From Candidatus Phosphitivorax anaerolimi (lineage in GTDB: Bacteria; Desulfobacterota; Desulfomonilia; UBA1062), in assembly GCA_001896555.1 (NCBI GenBank), contig MPOS01000029.1:26640-90639 (forward strand): 64,000 nt of DNA. The letters are read 5' to 3'. Shown here one piece after another: positions 43,713 through 51,709 of this stretch. Under the pieces are notes generated by a model. The model made no database searches and was not told the origin of the DNA. It was given only the letters and a program-made list of their open reading frames with translations. Every line of letters starts with the position of its first letter. Positions within the stretch are counted from its first letter, which is position 1. Both the position numbers and the translations under genes were made by a program.

Positions 43713-45050
43713 ATGAAAATCTGCATGATCGGCACGGGTTATGTTGGGCTGGTTACCGGGGCGTGTTTTGCCGAGATGGGCAACGACGTGATCTGCATGG
43801 ACGACAACGCGGAGAAGATCAGGATGCTGAACGAGGGCATCGTCCCCATATACGAGCCCGGCCTCAAGGAGATCATCGACAGAAACGTGCAGGGAGGCCG
43901 CCTGCGCTTTACTACAGACTTCAACGACGGCGTGTCGAAGTGCCAGATCTGCTTCATCGCAGTAGGCACCCCGCAGGACAAGGATGGATCGGCAGACTTG
44001 AAATATGTGCTGCAGGTGGCCCGCCAGATCGGCGCGATCATGGACGGCTATAAGATCATCGTAGACAAGTCGACCGTGCCCGTGGGCACAGCCGACAAGG
44101 TGCGGGAGGTAGTAAAAGAAGAGCTCAAAAAGAGGGGCCTCGAGCACATCGAATTCGACGTGGTCTCAAACCCCGAGTTTCTCAAAGAGGGAAACGCCCT
44201 TCAAGACTTCATGCGCCCCGAGCGGGTCATCGTGGGCACGGACAACGTGCGGACCGCGGCCCTGTTCAAGGAGCTCTACGACCCCTTTGTCCGCACCACC
44301 AACAACCCCATCCTCATCATGGACATCCGCAGCGCCGAGCTCACCAAGTATGCATCAAACGCCTTCCTGGCCGCCAAGGTCACGTTCATGAACGAGCTTG
44401 CCATCTTGTGCGACAAGGTGGGAGCCGACATCTCCCAGGTGAGAGAGGGCATGGGCACCGACTCGCGCATCGGCCCACGCTTTCTGCTTGCAGGCCCGGG
44501 CTATGGCGGATCGTGCTTTCCCAAAGACGTGCTGGCCCTGATCCACACGGCCCAGAGCATGGGACACTCGCTTGAGATCTGCCAGGCGACCCACCGGGCA
44601 AATCAGCGCCAGAAGAACTACTTTGCCGAGAAGATCATCAACTATTACCTCGACCAGAAGGCCGACCTCTCGCAGATCACTATCGCAATCTGGGGGCTTA
44701 CCTTCAAGCCCAAGACCGACGACATCAGAGAGGCACCTGCCATCGACATCATCAACCGGCTGCAGGAAAAGGGCATGAAGGTGCGGGTTTTCGACCCCGT
44801 TGGCATGGACAACGCCAAGGCAGTGCTCGACAGCCGGGTGTTCTATGCAAAGGACAACTACGAGGTGCTGGAAGGGGTTGACGGTCTGGCGATCGTGACC
44901 GAGTGGAACCTGTTCAAGAGCCCGGACTTCGTCCGGATGAAAGAGCTCATGAAAAGGCCGGTGGTGTTCGACGGGAGGAATATCCTGAATGTGATGGATC
45001 TGAAATCAAAAGGCTTTATCCACTTCGGGATAGGCAGGGGCAACTCCTGA
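43713..45050 (+). CDS. ugd: UDP-glucose 6-dehydrogenase
   Basis: 445 residues from ATG 43713 (MKICMIGTGYVGLVTGACFA) after GAGGGG; the open frame upstream is non-coding. It oxidises UDP-glucose twice to UDP-glucuronate with NAD+. GTGYVG binds NAD. VDKSTVPVGTADKVR and ELTKYASNAFLAAKVTFMNE are family blocks, and GPGYGGSCFPKD holds the catalytic Cys. Ends FDGRNILN... as usual. It opens the exopolysaccharide region and would feed the UDP-GlcA 4-epimerase-like gene at 34341. Confidence 0.95.
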   Translation: MKICMIGTGYVGLVTGACFAEMGNDVICMDDNAEKIRMLNEGIVPIYEPGLKEIIDRNVQGGRLRFTTDFNDGVSKCQICFIAVGTPQDKDGSADLKYVLQVARQIGAIMDGYKIIVDKSTVPVGTADKVREVVKEELKKRGLEHIEFDVVSNPEFLKEGNALQDFMRPERVIVGTDNVRTAALFKELYDPFVRTTNNPILIMDIRSAELTKYASNAFLAAKVTFMNELAILCDKVGADISQVREGMGTDSRIGPRFLLAGPGYGGSCFPKDVLALIHTAQSMGHSLEICQATHRANQRQKNYFAEKIINYYLDQKADLSQITIAIWGLTFKPKTDDIREAPAIDIINRLQEKGMKVRVFDPVGMDNAKAVLDSRVFYAKDNYEVLEGVDGLAIVTEWNLFKSPDFVRMKELMKRPVVFDGRNILNVMDLKSKGFIHFGIGRGNS

Positions 45051-45136
45051 CGTCATTCAAGAAGAAGCTCGCGCTTACAGCTTCTTCGCCCCCAAAACAG
45101 GGAAACAGGCTCCTCGTCATGCGCCTGCGGCGAGGC

Positions 45137-46231
45137 TCACAACGAGTTCACGAGAATATCGAGTATCCTTGCCGATGCCTTTCCATCCCATTTGGGAGGG
45201 ACTGAAAACGAACCAGGGTCCGCCTTCATGCATTTCTCGTAGGCATTGAGAATCGATTCTTTCCTGGTGCCTGCCAAAACATTCGAACCGACTCGAAGCG
45301 TGATCGGCCGCTCGGTATTTTCCCTCAATGTCAGGCACCGCACCTTCAACGCGGTGGTCTCCTCCTGGAGCCCGCCGCTGTCGGTGAGAACTATGGCTGC
45401 ATCCTTCCATAAATAAAGAGACTCGCTGAACGGAAGCGGCGGAAGCTGAATAATGTTGTCGGAAAGCTCTATCCCATGCTCCCCGATCATCTTCCGTGTT
45501 CTCGGATGAACAGGAAAAAATATCGGGCAATCCTGCGCGATGATGTTCAATGCGCCGGCAATCTCTGCAAAGCATTCCTTTGAATCGACATTGGCAGGCC
45601 TGTGCATGGTCAAAAACGCATACTCCGAATACTTCTCTTTCAAGCGTGAGGTGGAAAACTCAATGCTGCCATCGCCCCTTTCAAGCTCGCCCAGCTGATG
45701 AAAGAGGTTGTCTATCATGACATGCCCGACGAAATGGATGCGGTCTCCCGGCTTTCCTTCCTTGACAAGATTTTCAACACCGCTTTGCTCTGTCACAAAA
45801 AAATAATCGGATATCGAGTCGGTGACGATTCGGTTGATCTCTTCAGGCATGCTCATATCAAAGCTTCTGAGACCTGCCTCGACATGAGCGACCCTGATCA
45901 GGAGCTTTTTGGCGACGATAGAGCAGGCCAGTGTTGAATTCACATCGCCAACCACCACGACCAGATCGGGCAAATCCTTCTGGCAGAGCTCTTCAAACGA
46001 TGTCATGATCCTGGCCGTCTGCATGGCGTGTGTCCCGGAGCCCGCGTTCAGGAAATAATCCGGCTCGGGCAGGGCCAGGTCTTTGAAAAACGCCTGGGAC
46101 ATTTCATAGTCATAATGCTGCCCGGTATGCACAATCCGGCAGCTTATATTGTCACGCCTCCCGGCCTCCCGGTAAATCGGGGCTATTTTCATGAAATTCG
46201 GGCGTGCACCGGCGACAAGGAACATGTTCAT
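45137..46231 (-). CDS. wecB: UDP-N-acetylglucosamine 2-epimerase (non-hydrolysing), copy 1
   Basis: 364 residues. FLVAGARPNFMKIAPIYREA, HTGQHYDYEMSQAFF, VVGDVNSTLACSIVAKK, HVEAGLRSFDMSMPEEINR and TDSGGLQEETTALKVRCLTLRENTERPIT match the non-hydrolysing family that makes UDP-ManNAc for surface polysaccharide. The second copy at 47388 is nearly the same over its full length. The gene is minus strand, against ugd. Both copies probably work, since all core motifs are intact. Confidence 0.94.
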   Translation of the reverse strand: MNMFLVAGARPNFMKIAPIYREAGRRDNISCRIVHTGQHYDYEMSQAFFKDLALPEPDYFLNAGSGTHAMQTARIMTSFEELCQKDLPDLVVVVGDVNSTLACSIVAKKLLIRVAHVEAGLRSFDMSMPEEINRIVTDSISDYFFVTEQSGVENLVKEGKPGDRIHFVGHVMIDNLFHQLGELERGDGSIEFSTSRLKEKYSEYAFLTMHRPANVDSKECFAEIAGALNIIAQDCPIFFPVHPRTRKMIGEHGIELSDNIIQLPPLPFSESLYLWKDAAIVLTDSGGLQEETTALKVRCLTLRENTERPITLRVGSNVLAGTRKESILNAYEKCMKADPGSFSVPPKWDGKASARILDILVNSL

Positions 46232-46604
46232 CTCATCATTCTCCTCACAGGCACTTCATCTCTTGTTGAGCTGTTACGACAGCCTCATAGCTTATTCGCG
46301 ATAAGGCTGATAAAGTCAAGAACCGCAAGGAAATACACACATGCTGATGAGCGCCTGGCAGCTGTCAGGTCTTTTTACGCGCATCAGCGCTCGTTAAACG
46401 TCTTTTCACCCCTGATATTATAATGTTACATACAATTCCCATAAAATCGCCCATGAATCCTGTCGATATATTTTACTGTTTTTATTCATAAAATAACATC
46501 CCTATACGTATCTCTTTGTTATCATTGCTCATTCAACCCACCCTCTTCCTTGGCATTCATATTGCTCTAAAAGCAACCATATTTCATGAAGACAAGGAGC
46601 GGCA
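46232..46604 (+). other. Divergent intergenic region carrying the sigma-54 promoter
   Basis: 373 bp between wecB copy 1 and the first PEP-CTERM gene, visibly AT-rich in its right half. It holds the -24/-12 promoter at 46551-46566. No other element was recognised; enhancer sites for a sigma-54 activator would be expected within it. Confidence 0.45.
46551..46566 (+). promoter_or_regulatory. Predicted sigma-54 (-24/-12) promoter of the PEP-CTERM gene
   Basis: TGGCATTCATATTGCT has GG (46552-46553) and GC (46564-46565) separated by exactly 10 bp, as required for sigma-54. The -12 GC lies 40 bp before the ATG at 46605, and CAAGGAGCGGCA is the ribosome site. A matching promoter precedes the gene at 55636. 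Confidence 0.72.
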
Positions 46605-47228
46605 ATGAAGAAGCTTTTTCTGGCAATGACAGCTTTTCTTTTTATCATCGGATTCTCGGCATCAGCGAGTGCGGCAACCATCACCATAGACGACATCAAT
46701 GGCTGGACACCGGTGAGGTTCAGCATCGGTTCCGCCTCCTATTACGTTTATGCCGGCGAGTTCCAGCTCACTATCGACGGCATCGAATCAGCCGGGTATT
46801 GCGTGGATCTCTTTCACGAGACATACATCGGCACCAGCTTTTACGATGTCAGCTTCAGCGACATCAACTATATCTCGAACGGTGCCCAGGCCGCATGGCT
46901 GATGGATCAATACAGCGGCAGATCATCGGTGGAAAACGCGGCCCTGCAGCTGGCGATCTGGAGCGTGGAATACGGAACCGACAACACCCCGTTTACGTAT
47001 CTCGGGAGCACCGGCGCAGGCACGGTCGGGTATTATCTCAACACCTATCTCTCCGACCTTGGAGACAACTTCTACAGCGGATACGACTATCAGATCGCCA
47101 TGCTCGCTCCCGATGCGCAGAACATCCTGGTAAAGACAACCGCCCCTGTTCCCGAGCCCGCCACCCTGCTGCTCCTTGGTTCAGGGCTTATCGGCCTTGC
47201 GGGGTTTAGAAAAAAGATATCGGGCTAA
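46605..47228 (+). CDS. PEP-CTERM surface protein with possible thioester domain
   Basis: 207 residues. Signal peptide MKKLFLAMTAFLFIIGFSAS (cleavage near ASA-ATI). The C-terminus VPEPATLLLLGSGLIGLAGF followed by RKK is a PEP-CTERM sorting signal for exosortase processing. In between, YCVDLFHETY (Cys66) and AALQLAIWSVEY (Gln115) match the Cys and Gln positions of thioester domains, which form an internal Cys-Gln bond and can attach covalently to targets. The bond itself is inferred. The gene has its own sigma-54 promoter and terminator and lies between two wecB copies. No exosortase is in the window. Confidence 0.85.
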   Translation: MKKLFLAMTAFLFIIGFSASASAATITIDDINGWTPVRFSIGSASYYVYAGEFQLTIDGIESAGYCVDLFHETYIGTSFYDVSFSDINYISNGAQAAWLMDQYSGRSSVENAALQLAIWSVEYGTDNTPFTYLGSTGAGTVGYYLNTYLSDLGDNFYSGYDYQIAMLAPDAQNILVKTTAPVPEPATLLLLGSGLIGLAGFRKKISG

Positions 47229-47249
47229 CAGCTCATTTCTCCGGGCAAC

Positions 47250-47283
47250 AAAAAAAGCGGGGCGTCAAAACCCCGCTTTTTTT
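47250..47283 (+). terminator. Rho-independent terminator after the PEP-CTERM gene
   Basis: GCGGGG (47257-47262) and CCCCGC (47271-47276) with an A-rich left flank and seven T on the right. It is also usable in the opposite direction by wecB copy 2, though that gene ends 100 bp further right. Confidence 0.9.
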
Positions 47284-47387
47284 CACGTGCAAAGCCATGG
47301 AGTATGCTGAAACTCACATGGCGGTAATCGAACCTATATCGTGACTGAATAAAACCTGTTCAAGAGCCCTTTCATGCCTATCCTTTG

Positions 47388-48491
47388 TTAAGCCTTTCCG
47401 GTCGAATCCGCCAGGATATCGAGTATCCTCGAGGAGGCCTTCCCATCCCACTTCGGAGGGACTGAAAACGTATCAGGGTCTGCCTGCATAGAGCTCTTAT
47501 AGGCACTGAGTATCGACCCCTTTTTTGTGCCTGCTATGATATTTGATCCGATCTGAACCGTGATAGGCCGCTCGGTATTATCCCTCAATGTCAGGCATCG
47601 CACCTTTAAAGCAGTGGTTTCTTCCTGAAGCCCGCCGCTGTCGGTCAGCACGATGGCTGCATCCTTCCAAAGATATAGCGAATCGCTGAACGGAAGCGGT
47701 GGAAGCTGGATGATGTTATCAGACAGTTTAATCCCATGCTCTCGGATCATTTTCTGGGTTCTCGGATGTACGGGAAAAAATATCGGACGATCTTGCGAGA
47801 TGATATTCAGCGCACCGGCGATCTCTTCAAAACAATCTCTTGAATCAACATTGGCGGGCCGATGCATGGTCAGAAAAGCGTACTCTGAATACTTCTCCTT
47901 TAAAGAAGATGTCGATGATTTAATACGTCTGCCATCGTTTTCTATCTCGCCAAGCTGATGAAAAAGGTTGTCTATCATAACATGACCGACAAAATGGATA
48001 CGATCTTTGGGTTTTCCTTCCCTGACAAGATTTTCAACACCGCTTTCCTCTGTTACAAAAAAATAATCCGATATAGAGTCGGTAACCATCCGGTTGATCT
48101 CTTCGGGCATGCTCATGTCAAAGCTTCGCAGGCCTGCCTCTACGTGAGCCACTTTGATCATGAGTTTTTTGGCAACAATGGAGCACGCCAGTGTCGAGTT
48201 TACGTCGCCAACCACGACTATCAATTCAGGTGATTCTTTCTGACAAAGCTCTTCAAATGAAGTCATGATCCGTGCTGTCTGCACAGCATGCGAGCCTGAA
48301 CCTGCATTCAAGAAATAGTCAGGCTCGGGCAGAGCCAAGTCTTTGAAAAAAGCTTGCGACATCTCATAATCATAGTGCTGTCCGGTATGAACGATCCTAC
48401 AGTCAATAGCTCCATAATTTTTTGCTTCTCTGTAAATTGGAGCAATCTTCATAAAATTAGGGCGTGCACCTGCAACCAAGAACATCTTCAT
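47388..48491 (-). CDS. wecB: UDP-N-acetylglucosamine 2-epimerase (non-hydrolysing), copy 2
   Basis: 367 residues from ATG 48491 (MKMFLVAGARPNFMKIAPIY), after CAGGAG; a longer frame upstream reads into the glycosyltransferase region and is not credible. All family motifs of copy 1 are kept, with conservative changes spread along the gene (for example LITVQIGSN against LITLRVGSN-type differences near the C-terminus). The base composition is slightly more AT-rich than copy 1. The two copies are in the same orientation, separated by the PEP-CTERM gene. Confidence 0.94.
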   Translation of the reverse strand: MKMFLVAGARPNFMKIAPIYREAKNYGAIDCRIVHTGQHYDYEMSQAFFKDLALPEPDYFLNAGSGSHAVQTARIMTSFEELCQKESPELIVVVGDVNSTLACSIVAKKLMIKVAHVEAGLRSFDMSMPEEINRMVTDSISDYFFVTEESGVENLVREGKPKDRIHFVGHVMIDNLFHQLGEIENDGRRIKSSTSSLKEKYSEYAFLTMHRPANVDSRDCFEEIAGALNIISQDRPIFFPVHPRTQKMIREHGIKLSDNIIQLPPLPFSDSLYLWKDAAIVLTDSGGLQEETTALKVRCLTLRDNTERPITVQIGSNIIAGTKKGSILSAYKSSMQADPDTFSVPPKWDGKASSRILDILADSTGKA

Positions 48492-48586
48492 TTTATTAAT
48501 CTCCTGATGAATCTGCAAACTTACCTTATTCGTATAACCTTGCGCTTGGTCATTCCAGATATTATTATCGAAATAACTTGTTCTCT

Positions 48587-49708
48587 CTATCGCCGCGGGG
48601 ACCACATGGTGTCGGTGAGGCCCGCGAGCATGCGGACCCAGGCCAGGCCCTGCGCTGCGAAGGTGACGAGCAGCATCCTGCACAGCCGCAGGACAGGGTT
48701 CCCGGATCCGTCGGCAAATCCTCCAAGGGCACCCGCCAGGAAGAGGTTCTCCCCCAGGAAGATCAGCCTGAACACGCCTCTTCCCCCGAGCAGCGCCATG
48801 TTCGTGAGGTATGTGCTGATGAAAAAGTACGGGCTGAGGAATCTCATCACCTTGTGCGAGAGCAGGTAGAACGAGAAAAGACCGCACTTGCAAGGATTAA
48901 GCATATCCCGGTTCCGGCGGATGGCCCACAGAGTCCTTGTCGTTATCCTCACCTGGCGCTGAAACTCGTTCCCCGCACCCTCAGACGCCTCTTCGAAGCA
49001 GAAGACATCGGGGTCCAGCACCACACGTTGTTCCTGCCTGATGACATCGAGCGGGATGACGAAATCATTGATATCGTCATCGCGAAGCGGTCGATAGAGC
49101 GACTTCCGGATCGCGAACACGGCGCCGTCGGCACCCACGCACGATCCGCCCGCGCTCTCCATTATCTTCAAGGCCTTCTCATACCGCGCATAGCCGCCCG
49201 TAGGCACCTCCTCGCCTGAGGGGCTTCGATATTTCGTCCACCCGGTCACCAGGCCCACCGCGGAATCGGCGAAATTCCTCACAATTCTCCTGAGCACCAA
49301 CGGAGGCAGAACCGAGTTCGCGTCGGTGAACACCACGATCTCGCCTTTTGCCGCAGGCACGATCCTGTTCAGGCACGCGGTCTTCCCCGACCTCTGAGGA
49401 AAGGCAAGAAAATTGAGACGGGGATCTTCGATCCCTGAGACTATCTCGTTCGTCCTGTCGGTCGAGCCGTCCGAGCTTACAATGACTTCCAGCTTGTGGG
49501 TGGGATAGTCGAGGCTCAAGGTGTTGTGCACCTTCTCCCGGATGACGCCCTCCTCGTTGTATGCGGAAATCACTACGGATACATACGGTTCGACATCCTT
49601 TCGCTTCCACATCCTCCTCAGAATTCTGCTCAGGACAAAAAGCACGCCGGGATAGATCAGGTAGGAATAGACCAGGAGAAGGAGCGAAACAACAAACGCC
49701 CTCTTCAT
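48587..49708 (-). CDS. Glycosyltransferase family 2, membrane-associated
   Basis: 373 residues. One N-terminal membrane helix (AFVVSLLLLVYSYLIYPGVL), then the GT-A domain: VSVVISAYNEEGVIREKVHN, SSDGSTDRTNEIV and VFTDANS (DxD-like). GADGAVFAIRKSLYRPL is the acceptor-side block and QVRITTRTLWAI corresponds to the Q/RxxRW region. Two or three hydrophobic segments follow at the C-terminus. It probably adds a sugar to a lipid-linked EPS intermediate. It overlaps the AsnB-type gene by 4 bp, so the two are coupled. Confidence 0.85.
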   Translation of the reverse strand: MKRAFVVSLLLLVYSYLIYPGVLFVLSRILRRMWKRKDVEPYVSVVISAYNEEGVIREKVHNTLSLDYPTHKLEVIVSSDGSTDRTNEIVSGIEDPRLNFLAFPQRSGKTACLNRIVPAAKGEIVVFTDANSVLPPLVLRRIVRNFADSAVGLVTGWTKYRSPSGEEVPTGGYARYEKALKIMESAGGSCVGADGAVFAIRKSLYRPLRDDDINDFVIPLDVIRQEQRVVLDPDVFCFEEASEGAGNEFQRQVRITTRTLWAIRRNRDMLNPCKCGLFSFYLLSHKVMRFLSPYFFISTYLTNMALLGGRGVFRLIFLGENLFLAGALGGFADGSGNPVLRLCRMLLVTFAAQGLAWVRMLAGLTDTMWSPRR

Positions 49709-51627
49709 ACGTTCTCCCGGGCGCGAACCGCATCGCCCTTTTCAATATACAGATCATACCAGGTCTGAAACACCAGCAGCGACCAGATCAGCGTGTCGTG
49801 GATCTCCCTGCCCGAATAGTGTTCGTGGAGGATCCGCTGCACCGTGGGAAAGTGAAACAGACCGTGCCTGGCCAGGTTTTTCTCGCAGAGTGTCTCCTCG
49901 GTGAACGACTTCAGGTCCTTCTTCAGCCACTGCGCCATCGGGCCGACAAAGCCCTGCTTGCGATGGTCCAGAACCTCCCGGGGCAGCAGGTGCCTCACCG
50001 CCTTCTTGAACAGGTGCTTCTTCCGGAACCACTTCATCTTGAGCTCGACCGGGATCTGCGCGCAGAACTCGAACAGCCTGTGGTCGAGGAAAGGCACCCT
50101 CACCTCCAGGGCATGATACATGCTCACCCTGTCTGTCACGGACAGGATATCGTCCGGCAGGTATGTCTTCGCATCACAGTAAAACACCCTGTCCATGGCG
50201 TCGGCCGGCCCATCGACATTGGGGCTGTTGAAATGCTCCAGGATGAGGTCTCTGCACTGGTCCGCGTACCTGCCATACCTGTCCCCGTCGCTATAGAAGG
50301 AGTTGCTCAGGCCGGGGCTCATCTTCGTGATGAATCCGTAGTAGGCCAGGTCCGGGCTCAGCGAGGCGGAGCGGATGAACCGCTTCATGTGATTGATCGT
50401 GTAATGCCCGTCAGCCCTCTCGGGCAGCCTCTCGACCATTGTCCGTATGATCCTTTCCCTGAGCAGGAGCGGAAGGCGCGCGTACAGCCCCTTTAGCATA
50501 TACCCCATGTAGCGCTCGTACCCGCCCAGGGCCTCGTCCCCGCCCAGGCCGGAGAGCGCCACGGTGACATGCTCTCTGGCCGTCTTGCAGACAAAATACG
50601 TTGGTATGGTCGAGTCGTCGGCAAAGGGCTCGTCGAACGACCGCACGATCTTCTCGATGAGCCCTGCCGGCTCCGGGATCACCTCGTATTCCCGGTGGTT
50701 CGTTGCGTATCGCCTCGCCACCATGCCGGCATAGCCCCGTTCGTCCAGGTACCCCCCTACCTCGCCGCCGAATCCGATGGTGAAGGTATTCACCTTGCCG
50801 GCGCTGGTCCTGCTCATCATGGCCACAATGGCGCTCGAGTCGATGCCCCCGCTCAGGAAGGCGCCCAGGGGAACATCGCTGATGAGGTGCATGCCCACGG
50901 CCTCCTCGAACAGGCCCATGAACCCGTCGATATAGTACTTCTCCGGCCTGCCTTTCTCAGGGCTCACCGAAAGATCCCAATATTTTTGGATGCGGATGTC
51001 GCCGTTCTCCCAGGTCAGGGTGTGACCGGGCAGGAGCTTTCTGATCGAGGAGAAGATGGTCAGCGGCGCCGGTATGTATGAAAGGGTGAAGTAGCAGACC
51101 AGGGCCCCCTCATCCATGTCTCTGGGGAAGCCGGGATCAGCGAGGATAGCCTTCATCTCCGATGCGAAATAGAACCTTCCCTTGTGCCACCCGTAGAACA
51201 GAGGCTTGATCCCGAACCGGTCTCTTGCGATGAAAAGCTTCTTTTCGCGCATATCCCACACGGCGAACGCGAACATGCCGCGCAGCCTCTCCACGCACTG
51301 CTCCCCCCACTCCTCATAGGCATGCAGGATCGTCTCAGTATCGGTGCGTGTGGAAAAGACATGGCCCTTGCCGAGCAGCTCGCGCCTGAGGTCGGGGAAA
51401 TTGTAGATCTCCCCGTTGCAGACGATGCACTTAGACCTGTCCTCGTTGTATATGGGCTGGGCGCCGCCTTCGAGATCGATAATGCTCAGCCTGCGGTGCC
51501 CGAGGAAGATCGTGTCGTCTACATGACTGCCGTGACCGTCAGGCCCTCGGTGCGCCAGTGATTCGGCTGCCGCATCCCAGGGGCCGTCGATCCAGCCGGC
51601 ATGGGTCACTCCGAAGATGCCGCACAT
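49705..51627 (-). CDS. Asparagine synthetase-type amidotransferase of the EPS/PEP-CTERM locus
   Basis: 640 residues after AGGAGAGAG. MCGIFGV has the N-terminal nucleophile Cys2. AHRGPDG, NGEIYNFPDLR and RDRFGIKPLFY complete the glutaminase domain. FLSGGIDSSAIVA is the ATP-pyrophosphatase loop of the synthetase domain, and LSGLGGDEALGGYERY follows. Amidotransferases of this length and style are regular members of XrtA/PEP-CTERM polysaccharide loci, where they may amidate a sugar acid; that substrate is inferred. Its operon partner is the GT2. Confidence 0.87.
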   Translation of the reverse strand: MCGIFGVTHAGWIDGPWDAAAESLAHRGPDGHGSHVDDTIFLGHRRLSIIDLEGGAQPIYNEDRSKCIVCNGEIYNFPDLRRELLGKGHVFSTRTDTETILHAYEEWGEQCVERLRGMFAFAVWDMREKKLFIARDRFGIKPLFYGWHKGRFYFASEMKAILADPGFPRDMDEGALVCYFTLSYIPAPLTIFSSIRKLLPGHTLTWENGDIRIQKYWDLSVSPEKGRPEKYYIDGFMGLFEEAVGMHLISDVPLGAFLSGGIDSSAIVAMMSRTSAGKVNTFTIGFGGEVGGYLDERGYAGMVARRYATNHREYEVIPEPAGLIEKIVRSFDEPFADDSTIPTYFVCKTAREHVTVALSGLGGDEALGGYERYMGYMLKGLYARLPLLLRERIIRTMVERLPERADGHYTINHMKRFIRSASLSPDLAYYGFITKMSPGLSNSFYSDGDRYGRYADQCRDLILEHFNSPNVDGPADAMDRVFYCDAKTYLPDDILSVTDRVSMYHALEVRVPFLDHRLFEFCAQIPVELKMKWFRKKHLFKKAVRHLLPREVLDHRKQGFVGPMAQWLKKDLKSFTEETLCEKNLARHGLFHFPTVQRILHEHYSGREIHDTLIWSLLVFQTWYDLYIEKGDAVRARENV

Positions 51628-51709
51628 TTCGGGCTCTCTCCTATAGCCGGTTGTCCCGGCCCTACCTTCCTGCCTTGTAGTGCTGCTTCGTATCCATCGG
51701 CCAACCCGC

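Noticed and set aside
43425..45050. A 541-residue reading for ugd
   Set aside because: The first 96 codons are low-quality antisense-like sequence; the conserved MKICMIGTGYVG start at 43713 follows GAGGGG.
47388..48893. A 501-residue reading for wecB copy 2
   Set aside because: The extension reads through the opposite frame of the glycosyltransferase gene; homology with copy 1 starts at 48491.
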